Of a DNA stretch of 52,440 nt, positions 1-8,063 are shown piece after piece. The notes under the pieces were generated by a model. The model ran no database searches. It saw only the letters and a list, made by a program, of their open reading frames with translations, and had not been told where the DNA came from. A program made the translations under genes and the position numbers. Every line of letters starts with the position of its first letter. Positions within the stretch are counted from its first letter, which is position 1. This DNA is from an uncultured Thiothrix sp. (GTDB lineage: Bacteria; Pseudomonadota; Gammaproteobacteria; Poriferisulfidales; GCA-002705445): contig CACNYJ010000006.1 of assembly GCA_902624655.1 (NCBI GenBank), positions 1-52,440 of the forward strand. The letters are read 5' to 3'.

Positions 1-836
1 TATGACATTGATACCCGAACTGACATGAACTGATAAGAATAGCTATCATCAATAAATTTACCTTTATATTTAGAAGCAAGAGTTTCTGTTTCGGCGATTC
101 TGTTTTTTGTCAGAGGATGTGTTCTTAAAAATTCTGTTTGATTACTGTCGTTCGTTTCTTTCAATAAAGTTCGAAAGAATGAACCTATTCCTTTTGGATT
201 AATATTTGCATTTGCTAATATCTTTACAGCCATTCGATCCGCTTCATACTCGTGAGCTCTAATATAATTTATTGTTTTTTGAGTTTCTAGAGCTTGTGTA
301 GATAATAAAGATTTACTAATTGTGCTGCTGTCATACATGCCGGCCACAACCGCAGTGATAACTGACAATGCAGTTGATAAATCAATTGTAGAAGATTTTT
401 CATACATTCTTGATAGATGACGTGCTTTTACATGAGCTATTTCATGAGCAAGAACACCTGCAAGCTCAGCTTCTGTTTTTGTTTTTTTAATAATCCCTGA
501 GTTTACCCCAATGATCCCACCTGGAGCCGCGAAAGCATTTATGTCTGGGTTATCTATGACTAAAAAACGGTAATTTATTGTATTTTTATAGTCTGAAGCA
601 AGAAGTTTATTGCCAAGAGCTTGTACATAGCTGTTTATCATTGGATCTGAAACTAATTTAAATGATCCTAAAATTTGTGAATAAATGATGTCTCCAAGCT
701 TATTCTCTTGAGAAATACTCATAAATTTTGAGGAAGAATCACCTATTTTTGGAATGTTTATATTATGGGCAAAAGCTGTAGACCCGTAAATTATGGATAT
801 TATTAGTAATTTTAGTACAGATTTAATAGCTTTCAT
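1..836 (-). CDS. M48-family periplasmic metalloprotease, BepA-like (3' end beyond window)
   Basis: I translated this from the minus strand starting at the ATG at 834-836; 278 codons are visible and the gene runs off the left edge. The product opens with a short signal peptide (hydrophobic stretch ending near TAFA). The zinc-protease motif HEIAH follows at residues 131-135, with the third-ligand region HEYEADR further on. The stretch around ALGNKLLA and the AAPGG segment fit the BepA/YfgC family, which degrades or assists outer-membrane proteins in the periplasm. In BepA a TPR domain follows the protease domain; it would lie outside the window, so I cannot tell BepA from a single-domain M48 protein such as LoiP. 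The gene diverges from tusA. Confidence 0.85.
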   Translation of the reverse strand, partial: MKAIKSVLKLLIISIIYGSTAFAHNINIPKIGDSSSKFMSISQENKLGDIIYSQILGSFKLVSDPMINSYVQALGNKLLASDYKNTINYRFLVIDNPDINAFAAPGGIIGVNSGIIKKTKTEAELAGVLAHEIAHVKARHLSRMYEKSSTIDLSTALSVITAVVAGMYDSSTISKSLLSTQALETQKTINYIRAHEYEADRMAVKILANANINPKGIGSFFRTLLKETNDSNQTEFLRTHPLTKNRIAETETLASKYKGKFIDDSYSYQFMSVRVSMS

Positions 837-901
837 AAACAAGTAGTATTTTTTATAATAATGTTAATGTTTACACATTAGTATATTAAGTATATCCTAT
901 T

Positions 902-933
902 TTGCTTATGTGAACATTCTAGTGTTATAACAC
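902..933 (+). promoter_or_regulatory. Probable tusA promoter with overlapping palindrome
   Basis: A -35-like TTGCTT (902-907), a 17-nt spacer and a -10-like TTATAA (925-930) lie 41 nt upstream of the tusA ATG. The -10 box sits inside a perfect 12-nt palindrome, GTGTTATAACAC (922-933), which could be an operator or chance in AT-rich DNA. A ribosome-binding site GGAG (960-963) precedes the ATG by 7 nt. No transcript data support this. Confidence 0.4.
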
Positions 934-970
934 ATTTTTTGAAGTTGAATAATTAATATGGAGATTATAT

Positions 971-1201
971 ATGGCCGAATATGACCAAGAATTAGACGCC
1001 TGTGGGCTTAATTGTCCTTTACCAATTTTAAGAGCGAAAAAATCGCTATCAACAATGGAAACAGGACAAATATTGCATGTTGTTGCAACGGATCCAGGAG
1101 CAATCAAAGATTTTGAGGCGTTTTCTAATCAAACAGGGAATAAACTTATGGATTCTAAAGAGGATAGCGGTAAATTTTACTTTCTTATACAAAAAGCTTA
1201 A
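971..1201 (+). CDS. tusA: TusA-family sulfur carrier protein
   Basis: This 76-residue protein has the family hallmark CPLP at residues 15-18, with Cys15 as the expected persulfide carrier, and a CGLNCP context near the N-terminus. TusA-type proteins relay sulfur from cysteine desulfurase, for tRNA thiolation or for other sulfur transfers including molybdenum-cofactor enzymes. Length is normal for the family (about 75-80). The ATG is fixed by a GGAG ribosome site 7 nt upstream. It stands between the divergent M48 protease and ilvB, and the 21-nt gap to ilvB permits co-transcription. Which TusA subfamily this is (TusA itself or a YeeD/YedF-like carrier) cannot be settled here. Confidence 0.85.
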   Translation: MAEYDQELDACGLNCPLPILRAKKSLSTMETGQILHVVATDPGAIKDFEAFSNQTGNKLMDSKEDSGKFYFLIQKA

Positions 1202-1222
1202 GTAATATTTTACTCAAACTTA

Positions 1223-2938
1223 ATGAAGCAAAATATTGATAATAATAATGAAAAATTCACTGGAGCTGAAATTTTTGTTAAATGCCTTGAGGCTGAAGGC
1301 ATTGAGCTAGTTTTTGGATATCCTGGCGGAGCTGTTTTGCATATTTATGATGAGCTTCATAAACAAAACGAAGTTTCTCACATTTTAGTCAGACATGAAC
1401 AAGGAGCCGTGCATGCTGCCGAGGGTTTTGCGAAGTCATCAAATAAACCTGGTGTAGTTCTTGTAACTTCAGGCCCTGGCGCTACAAATTCAATTACGGG
1501 CATTGCAGACGCATATATGGATTCCGTTCCAATCGTTGTTTTTACCGGGCAGGTAAGAACCGCATTAATTGGCAATGATGCCTTTCAAGAAGTAGATACA
1601 GTCGGCATCACAAGACCATGTGTAAAGCATAATTTTATGATTACAAACGTAAAAGACATGGCTAGCACAATTAAAAAAGCTTTTTATGTTGCTACTTCAG
1701 GGAGACCAGGCCCTGTTGTTGTCGATATTCCAAAAGACATTACTGAAGATAAATGCGAATTTAATTATCCAAAATCAGTATCAATGCGTTCATATAATCC
1801 GCACATAGAAATTAATAGTGATTCAATAATTGAAGCAGCCGAAAAGATTTTGTCTTGTGAAAAACCGGTAATATATGCCGGCGGTGGAGTTATTAATAGC
1901 AATGCTTCTGAGGAGTTAACAAATTTTGCTAAATATTTAAATTTTCCGGTTACCAACACTTTAATGGGACTAGGATGTTTTCCTGGAGATGATCCTCAGT
2001 TTATTCAAATGTTGGGTATGCATGGCTCTTATGAAGCAAATATGGCAATGCACGATTGTGATCTTTTAATAGCAGTTGGAGCAAGATTCGATGATAGAAT
2101 TACTGGAAGACTTGATAAATTTAGTCCAGACGCTACTGTAATTCATATTGATGTTGACCCATCCTCAATTTCTAAAAATATTAGGGCACATATTCCAATC
2201 CATGGAGATGTTAAAGACGCCATAAATAAACTCTCTCAAGAAATTATTGGAAAAAAATTAAGACCAAAAAATATTGATAACTGGTGGAACCAAATAAATG
2301 AATGGAGAAAGAAAGACTCATTTAAATATAACCAAGAGGGCGACATTATAAAACCTCAGTTTGTTGTTGATAGCTTATATAATGTTACAAATGGAGATGC
2401 TTTTATAACATCAGACGTTGGACAGCATCAAATGTGGGCGGCGCAACTTTACAAGTTTAATAAGCCAAAACGATGGATAAATTCAGGCGGACTTGGAACG
2501 ATGGGCTTTGGGTTGCCATCAGCTATGGGAACGCAGTTTGCAAATCCAGATTCCTTAGTATGTTGCGTTACTGGTGAGGCAAGCATTCAAATGTGTATCC
2601 AAGAGCTATCTACTTGTTTACAATATGGCTTACCTATAAAAATAATAAACTTAAATAATAGATATATGGGTATGGTAAGACAATGGCAAGAATTTTTTTA
2701 CGAGAAGAGGTATGCAATGTCGTATATGGATGCTCTTCCAGACTTCGTAAAACTTGCTGAAAGTTTTGGTCACGTCGGCTATAAAGTCGAGAAATCTTCA
2801 GACGTTGAACCAGCTTTAAGAGAAGCTATTAACCAAAAAAATCGTTTAGTTTTTCTAGATTTTATTACCGATCAAAACGAAAATGTCTTTCCAATGATTG
2901 CTACTGGGGCTGCACATAATAAAATGATACTCTCCTAA
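1223..2938 (+). CDS. ilvB: Acetolactate synthase large (catalytic) subunit
   Basis: The 571-residue protein is full length for the ThDP-dependent acetohydroxyacid synthases. It joins two pyruvates, or pyruvate and 2-ketobutyrate, in the first common step of valine, leucine and isoleucine synthesis. The N-terminal Pyr domain contains FGYPGG and RHEQGA (Glu59 is the expected ThDP-activating glutamate). A central FAD/transhydrogenase-like domain follows, and the C-terminal PP domain has the GDG-like region around TGEASIQM and the NNRYMGMVRQW segment typical of IlvB/IlvI. The ATG at 1223 lacks a clear Shine-Dalgarno sequence. It is followed by ilvN and ilvC in the usual order. The paralogue name (ilvB, ilvI or ilvG) is arbitrary. 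Confidence 0.97.
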   Translation: MKQNIDNNNEKFTGAEIFVKCLEAEGIELVFGYPGGAVLHIYDELHKQNEVSHILVRHEQGAVHAAEGFAKSSNKPGVVLVTSGPGATNSITGIADAYMDSVPIVVFTGQVRTALIGNDAFQEVDTVGITRPCVKHNFMITNVKDMASTIKKAFYVATSGRPGPVVVDIPKDITEDKCEFNYPKSVSMRSYNPHIEINSDSIIEAAEKILSCEKPVIYAGGGVINSNASEELTNFAKYLNFPVTNTLMGLGCFPGDDPQFIQMLGMHGSYEANMAMHDCDLLIAVGARFDDRITGRLDKFSPDATVIHIDVDPSSISKNIRAHIPIHGDVKDAINKLSQEIIGKKLRPKNIDNWWNQINEWRKKDSFKYNQEGDIIKPQFVVDSLYNVTNGDAFITSDVGQHQMWAAQLYKFNKPKRWINSGGLGTMGFGLPSAMGTQFANPDSLVCCVTGEASIQMCIQELSTCLQYGLPIKIINLNNRYMGMVRQWQEFFYEKRYAMSYMDALPDFVKLAESFGHVGYKVEKSSDVEPALREAINQKNRLVFLDFITDQNENVFPMIATGAAHNKMILS

Positions 2939-2969
2939 AACTGAGTGAAAAAAAATAACGGTAAATACC

Positions 2970-3440
2970 ATGAGACATATAATCAGTGTACTTCTAGAAA
3001 ATGAGTCTGGAGCTTTGTCAAGAGTTGCTGGTCTGTTTTCAGCAAGAAGCTTTAATATTGAATCTTTGTCAGTTGCGACTTCAGAAGATTTGACAGCATC
3101 TAGAATGACAATTGTTACATCTGGTGATGATGCTGTAATTGAGCAAATTGTAAAACAGCTTGATAAACTCGTAGATGTAATTGAAGTATCTGAGATAACC
3201 TCGAACGAACATATTGAAAGAGAAATAGTTTTTGTTAGAATCAATAATTCAGAAATTGATAAAAAAATAATGGACAAATTAGAAAGTTATGAATTTTTAA
3301 AAATTCATAATTCAAAAAGCAATGATTTAATAATCGAATGCGTTGATAGCCCTGAAAATATAAATCAATTCGTAAGCACAATAAAAAAAATTGCTGTTAA
3401 GATTGTTAGATCAGGAGCAGTAGGAATTAATAGTAATTAA
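2970..3440 (+). CDS. ilvN: Acetolactate synthase small (regulatory) subunit
   Basis: At 156 residues this matches the IlvH/IlvN family length. The N-terminal ACT domain opens with HIISVLLENESGALSRVAGL, the valine-binding module. A C-terminal domain of the usual type follows (the ERE-I-FV-R region onwards). The protein binds IlvB, raises its activity and gives feedback inhibition by valine. It begins 31 nt after ilvB, which implies translation as part of the same operon. Nothing in the sequence looks unusual. Confidence 0.96.
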   Translation: MRHIISVLLENESGALSRVAGLFSARSFNIESLSVATSEDLTASRMTIVTSGDDAVIEQIVKQLDKLVDVIEVSEITSNEHIEREIVFVRINNSEIDKKIMDKLESYEFLKIHNSKSNDLIIECVDSPENINQFVSTIKKIAVKIVRSGAVGINSN

Positions 3441-3460
3441 AAAAATCGGAGATAACATAG

Positions 3461-4477
<1,017 letters not shown>

Positions 4478-4519
4478 GATATCATTTTAATTAATACGCG
4501 TTTAGGTGATGAAAATATT

Positions 4520-4609
4520 ATGAAATTAGATAGTGGAATCTTACATTTTATACTTTTCTGGGGATTTTATGCTTTTCTAGCATATCTTGTTGTAAATCTT
4601 GTAAAGTAA
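4520..4609 (+). CDS. Candidate 29-residue single-pass membrane protein
   Basis: This short frame (ATG 4520, TAA 4607-4609) encodes 29 residues: a four-residue polar start (MKLD), a continuous hydrophobic helix rich in Phe, Leu, Val and Tyr, and a C-terminal Lys. An AGGTGAT sequence about ten nucleotides upstream is a plausible ribosome site. It lies in the gap between ilvC and the terminator at 4626-4663, so it would be the last gene of the ilvBNC transcript. The composition fits a small transmembrane protein, but I recognise no family. Chance occurrence is possible; conservation in related genomes would decide. Confidence 0.4.
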   Translation: MKLDSGILHFILFWGFYAFLAYLVVNLVK

Positions 4610-4625
4610 TAGAATTATTTCGATA

Positions 4626-4663
4626 GCGCTAAGCATGTATCACATGTCTTGGCGTTTGTTTTT
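4626..4663 (+). terminator. Intrinsic terminator after ilvBNC, abutting pssA
   Basis: The arms GCGCTAAGCATG (4626-4637) and CATGTCTTGGCGT (4643-4655) pair over 12 positions with a TATCA loop, one bulged T and two G-T pairs. The run TTTGTTTTT (4655-4663) follows directly. This is a standard Rho-independent shape. It ends only 6 nt before the pssA ATG, so the T-run occupies the place where a pssA ribosome site would be. Confidence 0.75.
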
Positions 4664-4669
4664 ATAAAT

Positions 4670-5416
4670 ATGATAAGAAATAAAATTTATTTAGTACCCA
4701 ATTTACTTACAACAGGATCTGTTCTGTGCGGTTTTATTTCGTTAATATATTCTTTCGATGGAAATCTTCAAATTGCTGCGAACTTAATTTTTGCATCGTT
4801 TGTTCTCGATGGACTTGACGGAAGAGTTGCTAGAATCACAAAAACAACAAGTGAGTTTGGGGCGCAATATGATAGCCTTGCAGACGTAATTGCTTTTGGA
4901 ATTGCTCCGTCGATTCTCTTATATCAGTGGTTTTTAAAAGACATTAACTTTTTTATAAATTCTTGGTTAGAGCTTGGTGTTATAATATCATCTCTGTACT
5001 TAGTTTCTGTTCTTCTAAGATTAGCGAGATTCAACTCAAGCAAAAGTAATGATTTTTTTATCGGACTACCTTGTCCACTTGCTGCAATACTTGTATCTTT
5101 GTCATACACAGTACTGAACAAAACAAATGTGGAGATTGTATTTTATAAAGAGATATCTGCATTCTTAGTATTATTTGTTTCCTTTTTAATGATTAGTAAA
5201 TTTTCTTATTTTAGTTTTAAGAATATTGGTGATAATGAAAAAATAAAATTTTATTGGTTATTATTAATAATATTTCTTTTGTTTATTACTCTAATTAATC
5301 CTCCAATGGTTCTTTTGCTATTAGCTATTGTTTATTCTATTTCTGGTATGGTAATGAATATTTATAGGCAGTATAAAAAAGGAAAGCTTATTTTCAGTGA
5401 GAAAGAACAAAGATAA
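4670..5416 (+). CDS. pssA: CDP-diacylglycerol--serine O-phosphatidyltransferase
   Basis: I start the protein at ATG 4670 (248 residues); an upstream TTG at 4649 in the same frame lies inside the terminator stem and is less likely. The N-terminus (YLVPNLLTTGS...GF) is typical of type II PssA. The CDP-alcohol phosphotransferase signature DG-LDGR-AR...G...D...D is visible around residues 45-70. The rest is a series of transmembrane helices. It makes phosphatidylserine for phosphatidylethanolamine synthesis. leuA follows with zero gap (TAA then ATG). The pssA-leuA neighbourhood after ilvC is common in proteobacteria. No Shine-Dalgarno sequence is visible because of the terminator T-run. Confidence 0.92.
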   Translation: MIRNKIYLVPNLLTTGSVLCGFISLIYSFDGNLQIAANLIFASFVLDGLDGRVARITKTTSEFGAQYDSLADVIAFGIAPSILLYQWFLKDINFFINSWLELGVIISSLYLVSVLLRLARFNSSKSNDFFIGLPCPLAAILVSLSYTVLNKTNVEIVFYKEISAFLVLFVSFLMISKFSYFSFKNIGDNEKIKFYWLLLIIFLLFITLINPPMVLLLLAIVYSISGMVMNIYRQYKKGKLIFSEKEQR

Positions 5417-6967
5417 ATGTCAATTAATAAAGAAAAGTTAGTGATTTTTGACACAACGCTTCGTGACGGAGAGCAGAGCCCTGGAGCATCAATGACTGCT
5501 TCAGAAAAATTACGTATCGCAAAAGTTCTCGAAAAGCTTAATGTTGATGTCATTGAAGCCGGATTTCCAATAGCAAGTAAAGGTGATTTTGATGCTGTTA
5601 GTGATATAGCGAAATCAATCAAGGGCAGCACTATATGTGGTTTAGCAAGAGCTATTGATAAGGATATTGATGCCGCAGGGGAGTCATTAAAGTATGCAAA
5701 TAGCTCAAGAATACATACTTTTATAGCGACTTCAGAAATTCATATGCAGAAAAAGTTGAATATGAGTAAGCAAGAGGTTATTGATCAAGCAGTAAAGTCA
5801 ATAAACAGAATTAAAAAATATACAAATAATATCGAGTTTTCTCCAGAAGATGCCGGAAGATCTGAGTTTGAATTTTTATGCTCAATAATTGAGAAGGCTA
5901 TAAACGCTGGGGCAACAACAATTAATATACCTGATACAGTAGGGTACTGTATACCTGGGGAATATGGAGAGCTTATAAAAAAGTTAATTCATAATATACC
6001 AAATTCTGACAAAGCGATATTCTCAACCCATTGCCAAAATGATCTAGGGTTAGCTGTAGCGAATTCATTGTCAGGAGTAATGAATGGCGCTAGACAGGTT
6101 GAATGCACTATTAATGGTTTAGGAGAAAGAGCTGGAAACGCCTCACTAGAAGAAGTAGTAATGACGGTTAAAACGCGACAAGATCTTTTTCCGTGTGAAA
6201 CACAGGTTGAAACAAATCATATTGTTCCTGCATCAAAACTTGTGTCTAGCATTACAGGCTTTTCAATACAACCGAATAAAGCAATTGTTGGCGCAAACGC
6301 CTTCGCACACGAGTCTGGTATTCACCAAGATGGCGTTTTAAAACACAGAGAAACTTATGAAATTATGAAAGCTCAAGATGTTGGCTGGTTAAAAAATAAA
6401 ATCGTCTTAGGCAAGCATTCTGGAAGAAACGCATTAAAAACAAGGTTTTCAGAAATAGGTTACGAAATCAAAAACTCAGACGAGCTTAACTTATTATTTG
6501 AAAAGTTTAAAGATCTTGCTGACATAAAACATGAAATATATGATGACGATTTACATGCTTTAATTTCCAACAATTTTGGAGAAAAAAGTAGCTCAGATTA
6601 TATTTTAAAAACTATTAAATCAATTAGCGATTCTAACTCTGAGCCTTATGCAAAGATAATTTTAGAAAAAGGCTCAACTTTAGCTGAAAGTGAATCAAAC
6701 GGAGGTGGTCCAGTAGATGCAACATTTAAAGCTATTGAGAAGATCGTAAAAAGTGAATCAAATTTACAATTGTTTTCCGTAAATAATATTACCGATGGCA
6801 CAGATTCTCTTGGTGAAGTTACAGTAAGAATTGAGAAGGGTGGTGAGATTGTAAATGGAGTGGGTTCTGATACAGATATAGTGATAGCATCTGCAAAAGC
6901 CTATTTAGATGCCATTAATAAACTTAATAGAAAATCAGAGTTAATTCACCCTCATGATAAAGAATAG
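5417..6967 (+). CDS. leuA: 2-isopropylmalate synthase
   Basis: The 516-residue enzyme condenses 2-ketoisovalerate with acetyl-CoA, the first committed step of leucine synthesis. The DRE-TIM barrel starts with FDTTLRDGEQSPGAS (Arg16-Asp17). The metal-binding histidines appear in FSTHCQNDLG and the ligand loop in HESGIHQDG. The C-terminal leucine-sensing LeuA dimer domain includes NGGGPVDATFKAI. Length is that of the bacterial type 1 LeuA. It starts on the base after the pssA stop and overlaps the next gene by 14 nt, so pssA, leuA and the genes to 8062 look like one transcriptional unit. Confidence 0.96.
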   Translation: MSINKEKLVIFDTTLRDGEQSPGASMTASEKLRIAKVLEKLNVDVIEAGFPIASKGDFDAVSDIAKSIKGSTICGLARAIDKDIDAAGESLKYANSSRIHTFIATSEIHMQKKLNMSKQEVIDQAVKSINRIKKYTNNIEFSPEDAGRSEFEFLCSIIEKAINAGATTINIPDTVGYCIPGEYGELIKKLIHNIPNSDKAIFSTHCQNDLGLAVANSLSGVMNGARQVECTINGLGERAGNASLEEVVMTVKTRQDLFPCETQVETNHIVPASKLVSSITGFSIQPNKAIVGANAFAHESGIHQDGVLKHRETYEIMKAQDVGWLKNKIVLGKHSGRNALKTRFSEIGYEIKNSDELNLLFEKFKDLADIKHEIYDDDLHALISNNFGEKSSSDYILKTIKSISDSNSEPYAKIILEKGSTLAESESNGGGPVDATFKAIEKIVKSESNLQLFSVNNITDGTDSLGEVTVRIEKGGEIVNGVGSDTDIVIASAKAYLDAINKLNRKSELIHPHDKE

Positions 6968-7409
6968 CAATAATTATGAGGACAAAATCACTTTTCTTAG
7001 TCACTTAAATATTAATTTTTGGGTTAAAAAACCTAAAAGCATAGACTTTATAAAGTTAATTTTAATTTGCAAGTCTCTTTATAAGAATCATAAGGATCTG
7101 CTAGAAAGTTTTCAGGAAAACGCAAAAAAAAGTGAACCGGGTATTCGTTTTGATTTTTTTGATAATTTAGATAAATTAAAATTGGATCTTGGGAAAGAAA
7201 CAGCTTCTATATCAAAGTATATGGTTTTATGTGATACTTCTACAAAATCTTTACTCACAAATGATTTATATAAATTTGATGAAATATATAAAAATAAATT
7301 AGGTAACAAAATATTTATATTTAATACTTTGTTTGAATCAGATAATATATCTAATGATATGAAGAAATTAATATGGGTTGACTTTCAATTTTTTACAAAA
7401 TATGAGTAG
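6954..7409 (+). CDS. Candidate DNA polymerase III psi subunit (HolD-like)
   Basis: This is a 151-residue protein with no strong family motif. Two weak similarities point to HolD. The N-terminal LSHLNINFWVKKP (Trp23) resembles the LQQLGITQWSLRRP segment that I recall from E. coli psi, which binds the clamp loader. The C-terminal KKLIWVDFQFFTKY resembles the psi ending LWQQICTYEHDF. The length is near 137, and the next gene is rimI, as in the holD-rimI pair of enteric bacteria. Psi links the clamp loader to chi and SSB. It overlaps leuA by 14 nt and rimI by 8 nt. The assignment rests on synteny plus two short motifs and is an inference. Confidence 0.5.
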   Translation: MIKNSNNYEDKITFLSHLNINFWVKKPKSIDFIKLILICKSLYKNHKDLLESFQENAKKSEPGIRFDFFDNLDKLKLDLGKETASISKYMVLCDTSTKSLLTNDLYKFDEIYKNKLGNKIFIFNTLFESDNISNDMKKLIWVDFQFFTKYE

Positions 7410-7872
7410 TATTCAAAATTCACTTGTTACAAATTTTCTCGATATGGAAGAACATCATATTCCTGACGTTTTAGTTATTGAGCGAGATTCTTACGGTTAC
7501 CCATGGTCTGAGAAAATATTTTATGATTGTATTAATAATAATTATTTTTGCAAGGTATTAGTTCTTGATAACAAGCTAATCGGCTATTTAATAACCTCTA
7601 TTGTTCAAAATGAGTGTCATATAATGAATTTATGTGTCAAAAAAGAATACAGAAATTTTGGTTATGGCAAGAAAATTCTAAATCAGCTTTTTAACGATTT
7701 AATAAAACTTGATTGCGAGATAATATTTTTAGAATGTAGACCAAGTAATGAACAAGCTATGAAGCTATACAGTTCGTTAGGTTATAATGAGATTGGAAAA
7801 AGAAGAAATTATTACCCAGCGCCAAATGGATATGAAGATGCCATTATACTTGCAAAAAATGTCAAAAAATAA
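7402..7872 (+). CDS. rimI: Ribosomal protein S18-alanine N-acetyltransferase (RimI-like)
   Basis: I choose the ATG at 7402 (156 residues), inside the end of the preceding gene; an ATG at 7378 would add eight residues not seen in the family. The GNAT fold is clear: an early IERDSYGYPWSEKIF segment, the acetyl-CoA loop YRNFGYGKKIL, then LECRPSNEQAMKLYSSLGY and RRNYYP, all typical of RimI. RimI acetylates the N-terminus of ribosomal protein S18, and some members also act on other proteins. Operon context with the HolD-like gene supports the call. The end overlaps the DUF2970 gene by 14 nt. Confidence 0.88.
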   Translation: MSSIQNSLVTNFLDMEEHHIPDVLVIERDSYGYPWSEKIFYDCINNNYFCKVLVLDNKLIGYLITSIVQNECHIMNLCVKKEYRNFGYGKKILNQLFNDLIKLDCEIIFLECRPSNEQAMKLYSSLGYNEIGKRRNYYPAPNGYEDAIILAKNVKK

Positions 7873-8062
7873 GCTAGACGTAAAAAATATAATATTAAGC
7901 ATATTATCTTCTTTTATCGGTATTCAATCTAACGATAATAGGATGAGAGATTTTGAATCAAATAAAGCATCATATTTTATTATATTTGGCCTTATAATGA
8001 CTTGTCTTTTCATAATTTCATTATATCTGTTTGTTAATTATATTTTATTAGACAATAGTTAA
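7859..8062 (+). CDS. DUF2970 small membrane protein
   Basis: I place the start at ATG 7859 (67 residues), inside the end of rimI; a longer frame from 7787 would only add residues read from rimI in another phase. The pattern is that of DUF2970: a short basic start, SILSSFIGIQSNDNRMRDFE, then one strongly hydrophobic helix ending in YIL. Function is unknown. Members are single-pass inner-membrane proteins in beta- and gammaproteobacteria. It is the last gene of the pssA-leuA group and meets the convergent AddB-like gene after 1 nt. Confidence 0.75.
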   Translation: MSKNKLDVKNIILSILSSFIGIQSNDNRMRDFESNKASYFIIFGLIMTCLFIISLYLFVNYILLDNS

Positions 8063-8063
8063 T

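Noticed and set aside
2855-3277. 140-codon minus-strand frame opposite ilvB/ilvN
   Set aside because: It is fully antisense to two certain genes, has low-complexity Ser/Ile/Thr composition and no ribosome site; it is a shadow of their codon pattern.
7787-7858. Longer start for the DUF2970 gene
   Set aside because: The added 24 residues are rimI sequence read in another phase; family length and the ATG at 7859 fit better.
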